From NCBI RefSeq assembly GCF_019443405.1, contig NZ_CP080376.1, positions 682,001-746,000 on the forward strand: 64,000 nt of DNA, read 5' to 3'. Both the position numbers and the translations under genes were made by a program. A model generated the notes under the pieces. That model was not told where the DNA came from and did not search any database. It was given only the letters and a program-made list of their open reading frames with translations. Shown piece by piece: positions 1 to 8,593 of this stretch. This DNA is from Brevundimonas sp. PAMC22021. Its GTDB lineage: Bacteria > Pseudomonadota > Alphaproteobacteria > Caulobacterales > Caulobacteraceae. Within the stretch, counting starts at the first letter, position 1. Each line of letters begins with the position of its first letter.

Positions 1-781
1 CGGGACGCAGGCCCGCTTCGGTGTTCTGGGCCTGGGGCGCCAGCGCCACGCCGACGCCGTCGTAGACGCCGGTCTCCAGCAGGCGCCGCTCCAACTCGGC
101 CACGTCCTCGGGATCGTAGCGGTCGCCCTCGTCCCATGGCGCAAGGCCCGCCACCCAGGCCGGGTTGGTGCGGCCCTCGGTTTCCAGCCGGACGCCGTTC
201 AGCCGCACCAGCTCGCCCGAGGCGATGCGGTATTCGGGCGCAACTGTCCAGGCGGCGTGATCGACCACGACCCGGCGCGGGTTGGCGGCGGCGTCGGCAT
301 AGCCCTGGCGGGTCAGGGAGGCGACGACACGGCCTTCGCCGGCGATCACGTCCACCGCCCGGCCGGGCGCGCCGGCCTCCAGGTCGATGGCCTCGATGGC
401 GGTCGCGGCGCTGGTCTCGTCAGGCGCCGGCGCGGCCCACTGCACCGTCGGCGGCGTCAGGACGAAGCGGCGGCCGGGCGTGACCTGCACGATGGCGACC
501 GGCGTCTCCTCGCCCTCGACGATGTCTTCCAGCACCGGCTGATAGTAGCCTTCGGAGCGCAGCAGGGCTTCGGCCGACCCCATCGCCGCGCGAGCTCTGC
601 GACGCGCCTCGAAGCGGCTGGAGGGGGCGCCATCGACTTCCCCGACCGCCTGCTCCAGCTGTCGACGCAGGTCGCCGTCGATCTCGCCGCGAATTTGGGC
701 GCGCGGATCGGCGTGGGCGGCGGCCCCGCAGGCGGAGCCGAGCGCAAGCGCGGCAAGAAAGAGCTTCGGCCTGGACGTCAA
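1..781 (-). CDS. tamA: TamA-like outer membrane translocation/assembly protein, N-terminal part (cut by window edge)
   Basis: Reading leftward from a TTG codon at 781, the frame stays open to the window edge (about 260 residues). It begins with a signal peptide (MTSRPKLFLAALALGSACG, cleavage near AHA-DP) and continues with POTRA-like segments: a charged helix RAQIRGEIDGDLRRQLEQ, then LLRSEGYYQPVLEDIVEGE and VTPGRRFVLTPP, the pattern at the N-terminus of TamA in the Omp85 superfamily. TamA works with TamB in outer-membrane assembly and lipid homeostasis. No in-frame ATG exists; GAAGG lies 7 nt before the TTG, which decides the start. The C-terminal barrel is outside the window, so TamA versus another Omp85 member rests on the POTRA pattern. 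Confidence 0.75.
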   Translation of the reverse strand, partial: MTSRPKLFLAALALGSACGAAAHADPRAQIRGEIDGDLRRQLEQAVGEVDGAPSSRFEARRRARAAMGSAEALLRSEGYYQPVLEDIVEGEETPVAIVQVTPGRRFVLTPPTVQWAAPAPDETSAATAIEAIDLEAGAPGRAVDVIAGEGRVVASLTRQGYADAAANPRRVVVDHAAWTVAPEYRIASGELVRLNGVRLETEGRTNPAWVAGLAPWDEGDRYDPEDVAELERRLLETGVYDGVGVALAPQAQNTEAGLRP

Positions 782-847
782 ACTCGACCCTTCGTCTTGG
801 CCGCCGGGTAACGTCCGGCGAATGCGTGAGGCGAACCGCATGAACGG

Positions 848-1114
848 TCAGTAGAACAGGGTTTCGCTTTCCGGCTGAACCGACTCTTCCGAGGTCTTGG
901 GCTCGGGCGGCAGGGTCTCGGGCGGCGGGGTGGTCGGCGCGGGATCGCGCACGTCGGGGGCCACGACCGGCGCGGCCGAATCCTCGGCGGCGGGCGCGAC
1001 GGGCTCGGCCTCGACGGCCATCGGCCGTTCGTCCACGTCTCGTTCCTGAACATCGTCGCAGGCGGACAGCGACAGGGCGCCCGCTGCGGCCAGAGCGAAA
1101 AGAATGCGCTTCAT
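848..1114 (-). CDS. Small secreted lipoprotein, Pro/Glu-rich
   Basis: An 88-residue protein starting MKRILFALAAAGALSLSACDD. The signal peptide ends in a lipobox (LSAC), so the mature protein should be lipid-anchored at Cys19. The rest is acidic and rich in Pro, Glu and Ala, with no recognisable domain, typical of a disordered periplasmic linker. An upstream in-frame ATG at 1234 would add 40 unlikely residues before the signal peptide; the start at 1114 has GGGGAA at a sensible distance. The gene lies upstream of the tamA-like gene on the same strand, about 65 nt apart, so the two may be co-transcribed. Function unknown. Confidence 0.7.
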   Translation of the reverse strand: MKRILFALAAAGALSLSACDDVQERDVDERPMAVEAEPVAPAAEDSAAPVVAPDVRDPAPTTPPPETLPPEPKTSEESVQPESETLFY

Positions 1115-1258
1115 CGACTTGAATTCCCCGACTTCTCCACGCCAACGCTTTGAAAGCGCGGCCGTTCCCATGTCGAGCGCGCAATCCATGGATCGCCGCT
1201 CAAGATCGCCAGTCGCATCGCCTGATGGCGGCAACGAGGCTGGCTTGAAAATGAGAGA

Positions 1259-1335
1259 TGGTACGTCCTCTCGGGCTCGAACCGAGGACCCTCTGATTAA
1301 AAGTCAGATGCTCTAACCAACTGAGCTAAGGACGC
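1259..1335 (-). tRNA. tRNA-Lys (anticodon TTT), CCA encoded
   Basis: The minus strand folds as a standard tRNA. The acceptor GCGTCCT pairs with AGGACGT (one G-T pair), the D-arm contains AGCTCAGTTGGTTAGAGC, the anticodon stem-loop is TCTGA-CTTTTAA-TCAGA with anticodon TTT, and the T-arm contains GGTTCGAGCC. ACCA follows the acceptor, so CCA is encoded. TTT reads lysine AAA/AAG codons. The class I lysyl-tRNA synthetase gene lies about 7 kb away in the same window. Confidence 0.95.
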
Positions 1336-1431
1336 GCCGACGCTGCGGCCGAGAAGGCGGACCGCTGCTGGGCGCCTTCTGTCGCGTCGGGCCGTTCCGG
1401 TCAAGGGCGAAGGCCGTCAACCGGCGATCTC

Positions 1432-1457
1432 GGAACAAGGCTCATGCGCGCCGGGTT
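1432..1457 (+). promoter_or_regulatory. Candidate EcfG/sigma-T (general stress) promoter
   Basis: GGAAC at 1432-1436 and GGTT at 1454-1457 are separated by 17 nt, one mismatch from the alphaproteobacterial general-stress consensus GGAAC-N16/17-CGTT. It lies 30 nt before the hydrophilic protein gene at 1488. Short consensus matches like this are expected by chance, so support is weak. Confidence 0.25.
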
Positions 1458-1487
1458 CTTGTTGAAGCAACCCACAAGGAGCGATCC

Positions 1488-1817
1488 ATGCCGCATCAGA
1501 ACACGTCATCGTCGGACGCGACGGCCCAGAACGGGGTCGGCGACAAGCAGATGCCCAACGATCCGGGCCAGGACCAGAACGCCTCCGCCCATCCGGAGGC
1601 GAGCCGCTATGCGGCCGAGAACCTGGCCGATTCGACCCTGGCGCCGCCGGCAGCAGGCGAGGTCGACGACTATCTGGACGAGGGCGACGGCCTGGGCGGC
1701 GCCAATGTCCAGTCAGGCGGCAACAACGCCAATCGTCCCATCGGAACCGAGGGCGACCGCGGACAGGGCCCCAAGACGCGCGCCGCCAACCGCGACGAGG
1801 TTCGAGGACAGGATTGA
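1488..1817 (+). CDS. Hydrophilic hypothetical protein, 109 aa
   Basis: Starts ATG at 1488 after a strong AAGGAG site (CACAAGGAGCGATCC). The product is very hydrophilic, rich in Asn, Asp, Gln, Gly and Ala, with no signal peptide, membrane segment or Cys. It looks intrinsically disordered, as in many alphaproteobacterial general-stress proteins. Its stop codon (1815-1817) overlaps the TTG start of the next gene at 1814, so the pair is probably translationally coupled. I do not recognise a family. Confidence 0.6.
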   Translation: MPHQNTSSSDATAQNGVGDKQMPNDPGQDQNASAHPEASRYAAENLADSTLAPPAAGEVDDYLDEGDGLGGANVQSGGNNANRPIGTEGDRGQGPKTRAANRDEVRGQD

Positions 1818-2437
1818 TCCACAAGGTTTCTCGCCGGGCGCGGGACCGGTCCTGCGTCCGTCGCCTGTTCGCCTGTTCGGTTCTCGCCGGCGTCGTGATG
1901 GCGACCGGCGCCTGCGCCAGCCATCCGGCCGGGCGGGGGATCGGACAGGTGCGACAGGGTTTCGGCGCGGCGATCGGCGCGCCTCTGGAAGACCTCAACC
2001 TGCGGCGCAAGGACGTGGCCGACGTGCTGACGTGGGCGCAGGCCAAGCCCTATGACATGACGGGCCTGGAGCGATGCGACGTGATCGCGCAGGAGGTGAC
2101 GCTGCTGGACCAGGCGCTGGGGCCGGACCTCGACGAGCCGCCGCCGCCACGGGCGCTGAGCCTGGGCGACCGGGCGTCGAACGCGGCGGCCGATGCGGCG
2201 CTGGATGCGATCCGCGATACGGCCACCGACCTGATCCCCGGCCGCAGCTGGGTGCGGCGGCTGAGCGGGGCCAACCGGCGCGAGCAGAACACCGAGCGGG
2301 CGCTGCAGGCCGGACGGGTCAGGCGCGCCTTTCTGAAGGGCATGGGCATGCAGCGGAACTGCGCGCCGCCGGCCGCGCCCCGCTGGTTTCAGCCGGCGCC
2401 CGAAGCACCGCCCCGCATCATCATCCAGCAGCCCTAG
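1814..2437 (+). CDS. Hypothetical lipoprotein, about 207 aa
   Basis: Starts at a TTG that overlaps the previous stop. The N-terminus is basic ([15 protein letters not shown]), followed by a hydrophobic stretch [16 protein letters not shown], which fits a lipoprotein signal with the lipidated Cys near residue 34. The body includes [31 protein letters not shown] and a Pro-rich tail. The central part has no family I can name. Its TAG stop shares the palindrome CTAG (2434-2437) with the stop of the convergent tgt gene, so there is no intergenic space. Function unknown; probably an envelope lipoprotein. Confidence 0.6.
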   Translation: MIHKVSRRARDRSCVRRLFACSVLAGVVMATGACASHPAGRGIGQVRQGFGAAIGAPLEDLNLRRKDVADVLTWAQAKPYDMTGLERCDVIAQEVTLLDQALGPDLDEPPPPRALSLGDRASNAAADAALDAIRDTATDLIPGRSWVRRLSGANRREQNTERALQAGRVRRAFLKGMGMQRNCAPPAAPRWFQPAPEAPPRIIIQQP

Positions 2438-3564
2438 CCGTTCGAGACGTGGCGGGCGTGGAAGTCGCGCCGGAACGCCTCGAAGCGGCCCTCCGAAATG
2501 GCGGCGCGCATGGCGGCGGTCAGGGCCTGGTAGAAGGCGATGTTGTGCCAGCTGAGCAGCACCTTGCCGAGGATTTCGTCGGTGCGGACGAGGTGATGCA
2601 GGTAGGCCTTTGAATAGCCGGACGAGGCCGGGCAGGGGATGGCGGGGTCCAGCGGGTCCTGGTCCTCGGCGAAGCGGGCGTTCTTGAGGTTCAGCGGCCC
2701 GTCCCAGGTCCAGGCCTGGCCGTGGCGGCCGGCGCGCGTGGGCAGGACGCAGTCGAACATATCGACGCCGCGCCACACCGCCTCCACCAGATCGACCGGC
2801 TTGCCGACGCCCATCAGATAGCGGGGGCGATCGACGGGCAGCATGTCGGGGGCGTAGTCCAGCACCTCGCACATGGCGGCGTGACCTTCTCCGACCGCCA
2901 GTCCGCCGATGGCGTAGCCGTCGAAGCCGATCTCCTGAAGCTGATCCGACGACTGGCGGCGCAGGTCCTGAAAGGTCGAGCCCTGCTGGATTCCGAACAG
3001 GGCCTGGGTCTCGCGCTCGCCGAACCGCGCCTTGGAACGCGCGCCCCAGCGGATCGACAGTTCCATGGCCTTGCGCGCCGCATCCTTTTCGGCCGGATAG
3101 GCGACGCACTGGTCCAGCTGCATGGAGATGTCGGCGCCGATGCGGTCGGCCTGGATCTCGATCGAGCGCTCCGGCGTCAGGACGTGCTTGGAGCCGTCCA
3201 CATGGCTCGAGAAGGTGACGGCCTCTTCCTTGACCTTGGAAATGCCGGCCAGGGACATGACCTGGAAGCCGCCTGAATCCGTCAGGATCGGCTTGTCCCA
3301 GCCCATGAAGCGATGCAGCCCGCCCAGCCGCTCCATCCGCTCGGGGCCGGGACGCAGCATCAGGTGATAGGTGTTGCCCAGGATGATGTCGGCGCCCGTC
3401 GCCTTTACCTGATCCACCGTCAGCGCCTTGACCGTGGCGGCGGTGCCGACCGGCATGAAGGCGGGCGTGCGGATGTCGCCGCGCGCGGTCTTCAGCACGC
3501 CGGTGCGGGCGCGACCCTCTGTGGCGGCGATGTCGAAGGAAAAGGGCAAAAGGGCCTCATACAC
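2434..3564 (-). CDS. tgt: Queuine/preQ1 tRNA-guanine transglycosylase (Tgt)
   Basis: A 376-residue protein that exchanges the wobble guanine of GUN-anticodon tRNAs for preQ1 in queuosine synthesis. Family hallmarks are [19 protein letters not shown] N-terminus (here [16 protein letters not shown]), [13 protein letters not shown], the catalytic Asp region [19 protein letters not shown], and [13 protein letters not shown]. The GTG at 3564 gives the usual family length; longer in-frame starts add an improbable basic leader, and no strong ribosome-binding site is visible, so the exact start is uncertain. The Zn-ligand cysteines seem altered: the tail reads [20 protein letters not shown], where canonical enzymes have C-x-C-x2-C; only one Cys is visible here. 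queA lies 0.9 kb upstream on the same strand. Confidence 0.95.
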   Translation of the reverse strand: MYEALLPFSFDIAATEGRARTGVLKTARGDIRTPAFMPVGTAATVKALTVDQVKATGADIILGNTYHLMLRPGPERMERLGGLHRFMGWDKPILTDSGGFQVMSLAGISKVKEEAVTFSSHVDGSKHVLTPERSIEIQADRIGADISMQLDQCVAYPAEKDAARKAMELSIRWGARSKARFGERETQALFGIQQGSTFQDLRRQSSDQLQEIGFDGYAIGGLAVGEGHAAMCEVLDYAPDMLPVDRPRYLMGVGKPVDLVEAVWRGVDMFDCVLPTRAGRHGQAWTWDGPLNLKNARFAEDQDPLDPAIPCPASSGYSKAYLHHLVRTDEILGKVLLSWHNIAFYQALTAAMRAAISEGRFEAFRRDFHARHVSNG

Positions 3565-3800
3565 GGGAGAAGGCGGGGCATATAGGCGCGAACGGCCCGC
3601 GCGAACAGCGGGCAGGCTGAAGCCCCGGCTGCCGTTTCGCATCCGGTTGGAGGGCGGGCGGGGCGCCGGGCTTTCGCCCGGAGTATGGGTAGTTGTGTAC
3701 CGTTTCGACGAAAGCTGACGCCCCGCGCGGATGACTGGCTGCAAGCCAGGACCGTGGGATGGTGGCGGTCTTATCGCCTAAGTCCTGCGAGGCGTCGGTT

Positions 3801-3961
3801 CTCCCTCCCCGTTCGGGGGAGGGAGGTCGCGTCAGCGACCGGGTGGGGGCGGCCCGGGAGGGGCGCGCCTGCTAAGGCCGGACAGGTCGTCGATGGGTCG
3901 CCTGGCCGCCCCCACCCGGCTTCGCCTGCGGCTCAGCCACCCTCCCCGAACGGGGAGGGAG
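3801..3961. repeat. Large nested palindromic intergenic repeat
   Basis: The arms CTCCCTCCCCGTTCGGGG (from 3801) and CCTCCCCGAACGGGGAGGGA (to 3960) are each hairpins and also inverted copies of each other. Inside them lies a perfect 16-bp inverted pair, CCGGGTGGGGGCGGCC (3839-3854) and GGCCGCCCCCACCCGG (3904-3919). A single arm of the same sequence recurs at 60411-60433. The region 3565-4124 holds no convincing gene. Confidence 0.75.
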
Positions 3962-3977
3962 AAATGGGTGGTCTTTT

Positions 3978-4070
3978 CTTCTCCCCATCGCAGATGGGGA
4001 GGTGGCGCGGCGCTTGCGCCGTGACGGAGGGGTTGGTGCGGCGGTCCCGCTCCCCACGATGTAGAGAGGA
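3978..4070. repeat. Second intergenic repeat, CTCCCCATC..GATGGGGAGG family
   Basis: Begins with the hairpin CTCCCCATCGCAGATGGGGAG, followed by GTGGCGCGGCG-N4-CGCCGTGACGGAGGGG. A closely similar unit occurs in reverse orientation at 51961-52018, with the same GTGACGGAGGGG end. This places it in a dispersed palindromic repeat family in this genome. Confidence 0.65.
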
Positions 4071-4124
4071 GGGGGGGCGGCACGGCCCCGTTGCAGAGCA
4101 CGCGCTCCGCTGCGACAAAGCGGG

Positions 4125-4400
4125 ATGGCCGAGCGGACAGAGCTTCCCGGCGGTGTCGTCCATGATCTCCCGGAGGATTTCCAGGAGGCCCTGAGGCGTG
4201 ATCCGCCGGCGCTGTCGACCTGGAGGGACATCACGCCTCTCGCCCGCAACGAATGGATCTGCTGGATCGAAACGGCGAAGAAGTCCGAAACGCGACACAA
4301 GCGCATCGCCTGGGGTTGTTCGAGCCTGCATGACGGCAAACGCCGCCCCTGCTGCTGGCCCGGCTGCCCGCATCGCCCAAGCAAGGCAGGAGCGGCTTAG
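4125..4400 (+). CDS. YdeI/OmpD-associated (OmdA) family protein, 91 aa
   Basis: The sequence VHDLPEDFQEALRRDP, then ITPLARNEWICWIETAKKSE, HKRI and KRRPCCWPGCPHR matches the small YdeI/OmpD-associated family (COG4430-like). Members have been linked to bacteriocin or peptide protection, but the biochemistry is unknown. The protein is soluble with no signal peptide. The gene stands alone between queA (convergent side) and the repeat cluster, and its upstream region is made of repeats, so its promoter is unclear. Family assignment is firm; function is not. Confidence 0.75.
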   Translation: MAERTELPGGVVHDLPEDFQEALRRDPPALSTWRDITPLARNEWICWIETAKKSETRHKRIAWGCSSLHDGKRRPCCWPGCPHRPSKAGAA

Positions 4401-4473
4401 GTCCACTTTCAATCGTCAGGCGACGCTGAGATCTCGTGGCGGACGAGCGATGGTGCTGCTGGAAGGAAAAGGT

Positions 4474-5568
4474 TCAGGCAGCGGCGTTTCGGAACAGCAG
4501 GCTGCCGTCGCCGTAGGAGTAGAAGCGGTATCCGTCGGCAACGGCGTGGGCGTAAGCCGCCTTCATCGTGTCGAGGCCGGCGAAGGCGCTGACCAGCATG
4601 AACAGGGTCGATTTCGGCAGGTGGAAATTGGTCAGGAGCACGTCGGCGGCGCGGAAGGCGTAGCCGGGCGTGATGAAGATGACGGTGTCGCCGTGGAAGG
4701 GCCGGACGACGCCGTCTTCGGTCGTGGCGGACTCCAGCAGGCGAAGCGAGGTGGTGCCGACGCAGACGATGCGGCCCCCGCTCGCCCGCACGGCGTTCAG
4801 GGCGGCGGCGGTTTCGGCTGAGACCTCGCCCCATTCGCTGTGCATGCGGTGATCGGAAAGGTCGTCGGCCTTGACCGGCAGAAAGGTGCCGGCGCCGACG
4901 TGCAGGGTCACGGCGTGCGTGGAGACGCCCCTGGCCTGGATGGCCTCGAGCAGGGCGGGGGTGAAGTGCAGGCCGGCGGTGGGGGCGGCGACCGAGCCGT
5001 CGTGCTGGGCGAAGACGGTCTGGTAGTCGGAGCGGTCGCGGTCGTCCTCTGGCCGCTTGGCGGCGATGTAGGGAGGCAGCGGCATCACCCCCACGTCGCG
5101 GATGGCGTCGTCCAGCGCGGGGCCGGACAGGTCGAAGCGCAGCGCGACCAGGCCGTCCTCGCCCTTGGCCACGACGGTCGCGTCGAGACGGCCGAGGTCG
5201 CAGGCCGCATCGCCTTCGCAGCCGAGACGGATGCGGTCGCCCGGCTTGATGCGCTTGCCCGGCTTCATGAAGGCGGACCAGGCGTCGGGCGCGTCGCGGT
5301 GGTGCAGGGTGGCCTCGACGGCGACGCTCAGCGTCTCGCCTTCGGGGCCGGGGCGGTGGCGGACGCCGGACAGGCGCGCAGGGATCACGCGGGTGTCGTT
5401 GAACACCAGGGCGTCGCCGGGGCGCAGAAAGCCGGGCAGGTCGCGGATCGCGCGGTCCTGAAGCGCGCCGCCCTGCACCACCAGCAGGCGGGCGCTGTCG
5501 CGCGGTTCGGCGGGGCGAAGGGCGATGCGCTCTTCCGGCAGGTCGAAGTCGAAGTCGGCGGTCCGCAT
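4474..5568 (-). CDS. queA: S-adenosylmethionine:tRNA ribosyltransferase-isomerase (QueA)
   Basis: A 364-residue enzyme that transfers the ribosyl part of SAM to preQ1 in tRNA to make epoxyqueuosine. Diagnostic stretches are [55 protein letters not shown] and [19 protein letters not shown]. The ATG at 5568 gives the standard start ([11 protein letters not shown]). It lies on the same strand as tgt, which acts one step earlier. The step after it (epoxyqueuosine reductase, QueG/QueH) was not seen in this window. Confidence 0.97.
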   Translation of the reverse strand: MRTADFDFDLPEERIALRPAEPRDSARLLVVQGGALQDRAIRDLPGFLRPGDALVFNDTRVIPARLSGVRHRPGPEGETLSVAVEATLHHRDAPDAWSAFMKPGKRIKPGDRIRLGCEGDAACDLGRLDATVVAKGEDGLVALRFDLSGPALDDAIRDVGVMPLPPYIAAKRPEDDRDRSDYQTVFAQHDGSVAAPTAGLHFTPALLEAIQARGVSTHAVTLHVGAGTFLPVKADDLSDHRMHSEWGEVSAETAAALNAVRASGGRIVCVGTTSLRLLESATTEDGVVRPFHGDTVIFITPGYAFRAADVLLTNFHLPKSTLFMLVSAFAGLDTMKAAYAHAVADGYRFYSYGDGSLLFRNAAA

Positions 5569-5642
5569 GCGCGCGCTTTAAGACGCTGGAGCGGGGGGTC
5601 AAGCGGCGCGGAACCAGCTTGGCCGTAACCGGTTTGCGCCTC

Positions 5643-7097
5643 ATGACCGAAAGCGGCCTCAAACCAGGGGAGACCTGCTGGCGCATCGAGCGGGCGTCCT
5701 GCGCCAGCGTGATCGTCGATGGCGACGACTATTTCCGGCATGCGCGGCAGGCGATGCTGGGGGCCGAGAAGCGGATCGTGCTGATCGGCTGGGACTTCGA
5801 TGGCGACCTGGACCTGGATCGGAGCGCCGAGGCGGTCGAGGGGCCGCGCGAGATCGCCGACTTCTTTTGCTGGCTGACCGACCGCAATCCCGAGCTGGAA
5901 ATCTTTATCCTGCGCTGGGACATCGGCCTGCTGAAGATGGTGCTGCGGGGCAATGCCTTGGGCGCGCTGGTCAAGTGGAGCCGCAACAAACGCATTCACG
6001 CCCGGTTGGACGGGCACCATCCGCCGGCGGGCTCGCACCACCAGAAGATCGTGGTGATCGACGACCGCCTGGCGTTCTGTGGCGGCATCGACATGCTGTC
6101 CGACCGCTGGGACACCCGCGCGCACCGGGACGGCGATGGCGGCAGGCGCGACCGCAAGGGCAAGATCTCCAAGCCCTGGCATGATGCGACCACGGCGCTG
6201 GCGGGGCCGGCGGCGCGGGCGCTGGGCGACCTGTTTCGCGAGCGATGGAAGGCGGCGGGCGGCGGACCGGTCGGCGAGGCGGAAGTTCAGTCGGAACCCT
6301 GGCCCGAGGGGCTGGCGGTGCAGTTCAGGGACGTGGACGTGGCCATCGCCCGCTCTTCGCCGCTGATGGACGACAGTCCGCCTGTGCGCGAGATCGAGGC
6401 GCTGTACCTGGAGCAGATCGCGCGGGCGAAGCGGTTCATCTATGCGGAAAGCCAGTATTTCGCCTCGCGTCGCATCGCCGAGGCGATGGCCAGGCGGCTG
6501 GACGAGCCGGACGGGCCGGAGATCGTGCTGATCAATCCGGTGACGGCCGAGGGCTGGCTGGAGCCCATCGCGATGGATTCGGCGCGGGCGCGGTTGGTGG
6601 AGGCGCTGAGGCGGCGCGACGTGCACGGGCGCTTTCGCGTCTACCACCCCCACACGGCGGGCGGAGAGCCGATCTACGTCCACGCCAAGATCACGGTGGT
6701 GGACGATCTGAGCCTGCGGGTGGGCTCGTCCAACATGAACAATCGCTCGATGCGGCTGGACACCGAATGCGACGTGGTGATCGACGCGCGGCTGGCGGCG
6801 AACGCAGGCGCGGAAGATGTCATCCGCGCAACTCGCGAGAGCCTGATGGCCGAACATCTGGGCGTCGATGCGGAGACGGTGAGGGGGACGGTCGAGGAGA
6901 CCGGCTCGCTGATCGCCGCCATCGAGCGGCTGCGAGGGCAGGGCAAGACGCTGAAGCCGTACGAGACGCCCGACCTGTCGTCGGTCGAGGCGTGGCTGGC
7001 CGAGAATGAGGCGCTGGACCCCGAAGGGCCGGAGGAGATGTTCGAGCCGTTCAGCCGGCGCGGGCTGTTTCGTCGGCTGAGGAAGCCGAAGGGGTGA
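5643..7097 (+). CDS. Phospholipase D-family protein with two HKD motifs
   Basis: A 484-residue protein with two intact HxK(x4)D signatures: HHQKIVVIDD near residue 132 followed by FCGGID, and VHAKITVVDD near residue 346 followed by GSSNMNNRSMRLDTE. This arrangement is typical of bacterial phospholipase D/transphosphatidylase-like enzymes. There is no signal peptide, so it may act at the cytoplasmic face. ATG at 5643 is preferred over an in-frame TTG at 5619. Its 3' end overlaps the convergent msrA gene by 47 nt. Substrate unknown; cardiolipin synthase is less likely because N-terminal membrane helices are absent. Confidence 0.85.
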   Translation: MTESGLKPGETCWRIERASCASVIVDGDDYFRHARQAMLGAEKRIVLIGWDFDGDLDLDRSAEAVEGPREIADFFCWLTDRNPELEIFILRWDIGLLKMVLRGNALGALVKWSRNKRIHARLDGHHPPAGSHHQKIVVIDDRLAFCGGIDMLSDRWDTRAHRDGDGGRRDRKGKISKPWHDATTALAGPAARALGDLFRERWKAAGGGPVGEAEVQSEPWPEGLAVQFRDVDVAIARSSPLMDDSPPVREIEALYLEQIARAKRFIYAESQYFASRRIAEAMARRLDEPDGPEIVLINPVTAEGWLEPIAMDSARARLVEALRRRDVHGRFRVYHPHTAGGEPIYVHAKITVVDDLSLRVGSSNMNNRSMRLDTECDVVIDARLAANAGAEDVIRATRESLMAEHLGVDAETVRGTVEETGSLIAAIERLRGQGKTLKPYETPDLSSVEAWLAENEALDPEGPEEMFEPFSRRGLFRRLRKPKG

Positions 7098-7581
7098 CGC
7101 TGTTCGTCCCGAAGCGCCGGCGCAGCATGGCCAGCTTGGGCTCGATATAGGTGCGGCAGAACGGGCGATCCGGATCGGTCGCGTAGTAGTTACGAAAACG
7201 CGCGTCGGACGCCTGAAAGGCGCGGAACGGCAGAACCTGCGTGATAAGGGGCGCGTCGAAACCGGGTTGCAGGCGGTCGAGCGCGGCGACGCAGGCCTCG
7301 GCCTGCGCGGCGTCCATGGCGTAGATGGCGCTGCGATACTTGCCGCGCATCTTGTGGCGAGAGGCGCTGGCGTGGGTGCGCAGGTGTACCTCGATCAGGG
7401 CGTCCAGCGGCAGGCGCTGCGCGTCCCAATCGACCAGGACAGCTTCGGAGAACGAATCGTTCGGGGCGTCGGAGGCGATAAAGCCCTGCTGCACCCGATG
7501 CACGCCCGCCAGCGACTGAAACACCGCCTCGGTGCACCAGTGGCAGCCGCCGCCGAGACCGAGTTGCTGAAGCGTCGTCAC
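7051..7581 (-). CDS. msrA: Peptide-methionine (S)-S-oxide reductase (MsrA)
   Basis: A 176-residue MsrA homologue, which reduces the S-epimer of methionine sulfoxide in proteins. The active-site motif is GGGCHWCTEAVFQSLAGV (canonical GCFWG/GCFWCTE). It is followed by EAVLVDWDAQRLPLDALIEVHLRTH and HKMRGKYRSAIY. The GTG at 7581 is preferred because GGAAG lies just upstream; a longer frame would run into the divergent gene at 7690. The C-terminal 47 nt overlap the phospholipase D gene on the other strand. Confidence 0.88.
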   Translation of the reverse strand: MTTLQQLGLGGGCHWCTEAVFQSLAGVHRVQQGFIASDAPNDSFSEAVLVDWDAQRLPLDALIEVHLRTHASASRHKMRGKYRSAIYAMDAAQAEACVAALDRLQPGFDAPLITQVLPFRAFQASDARFRNYYATDPDRPFCRTYIEPKLAMLRRRFGTNSVTPSASSADETARAG

Positions 7582-7689
7582 GCTCTTCCAGATGGTTTCG
7601 GCGTCGCCAGTCGCAAGCCGGCGAGAAGCGCGGGATCGGAACGCGCCCTGGCCGCCCGCCGTTGGTTTTCCAGGCAGCGGAGGTGGTTG

Positions 7690-8553
7690 ATGTTCATCAT
7701 CCTGGGCGGAACCGGTCATGTGGGCGGCGCGGCGGCGCGCAGGCTAAAGGCGAGCGGGCATGCGGTGACGGTGGTCACCTCCGACGCCGCGAAGGTCGGC
7801 GGCCTGGAGGCGCAGGGCTTTGGTGCGGCCGTCGTGGACGTGTGCGACGTAGAGGGCCTGCGCGCCGTGTTGCGAACCGGAAGACGCGCCCTTCTTCTGA
7901 ATCCGCCCGCTCCGGTCAGCGGCGACACGGACGCGCAGGAAACCGCGACGGCGAACGCCATCGTGGAAGCGGTGAAGGGGGCCGGGTTGGAGAAGGCCGT
8001 GGCCGCGTCGACCTATGGCGCCCGACCGGGCGACGCCTGCGGCGACCTGACGGTGCTGTACGCCTTCGAGCAGGCGCTGCTGGCGCAGGACACGCCGGTC
8101 GCGATCAATCGTGCGGCCTATTATTTCAGCAACTTCGACATGCTTCTGCATGCAGTGCGCGAAAGCGGCGTGCTGCCCACGCCGTTTCCGGCGGAGCTGC
8201 CCCTGCCGATGGCCGCGCCGGAGGACCTGGGGGCGGCCGCCGCCCGGCGGCTGGTCAGCGGCCTGGACGATGTCGGCGTGCGTCACGTCGCCGGACCGGA
8301 ACGGCGCACCATGGCCGACGTCGCGCGCGCCTTTGCGACGGCTCTGGATCGGCCGGTTCGTGTGGAGACGATCCCGCGCGACGCGTGGCTGGCGGACTAC
8401 CGGGCGCACGGCTTTTCAAAAGCGGCGGCGCAATCCTACGCCCGCATGACCCAGGCGACCATTGACGAGGTGGAGCAGGCGCCGGAACCGGACGAGCGCG
8501 GGGACGTGACGCTGGAAAGCTATATCCAGGCGCTGGTCGCGCGTGGGGGCTGA
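7690..8553 (+). CDS. NmrA-like NAD(P)-binding protein (atypical SDR)
   Basis: A 287-residue protein starting MFIILGGTGHVGGAAARRL, the glycine-rich Rossmann motif GGTGHVG at the extreme N-terminus. Later stretches such as INRAAYYFSNFDML and HVAGPERRTMADVARAFATAL resemble NmrA/HSCARG-type proteins, which bind NAD(P)(H) and may sense redox state or reduce quinones. The start has a clear GGAGG site 7 nt upstream. It lies divergent from msrA, about 110 nt apart, which would suit a shared oxidative-stress role (inference). No catalytic YxxxK was identified. Confidence 0.8.
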   Translation: MFIILGGTGHVGGAAARRLKASGHAVTVVTSDAAKVGGLEAQGFGAAVVDVCDVEGLRAVLRTGRRALLLNPPAPVSGDTDAQETATANAIVEAVKGAGLEKAVAASTYGARPGDACGDLTVLYAFEQALLAQDTPVAINRAAYYFSNFDMLLHAVRESGVLPTPFPAELPLPMAAPEDLGAAAARRLVSGLDDVGVRHVAGPERRTMADVARAFATALDRPVRVETIPRDAWLADYRAHGFSKAAAQSYARMTQATIDEVEQAPEPDERGDVTLESYIQALVARGG

Positions 8554-8593
8554 GGCGTTGACCGCGAACGCGTGAACCGCCAAACCGCGCCGC

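Noticed and set aside
3685..4194. Open frames across the repeat cluster upstream of the OmdA-like gene
   Set aside because: They translate palindromic repeat DNA in several frames, with no family resemblance or ribosome-binding site.
5385..6857. Minus-strand open frame across the phospholipase D gene
   Set aside because: Antisense shadow; the plus-strand protein has both HKD motifs.
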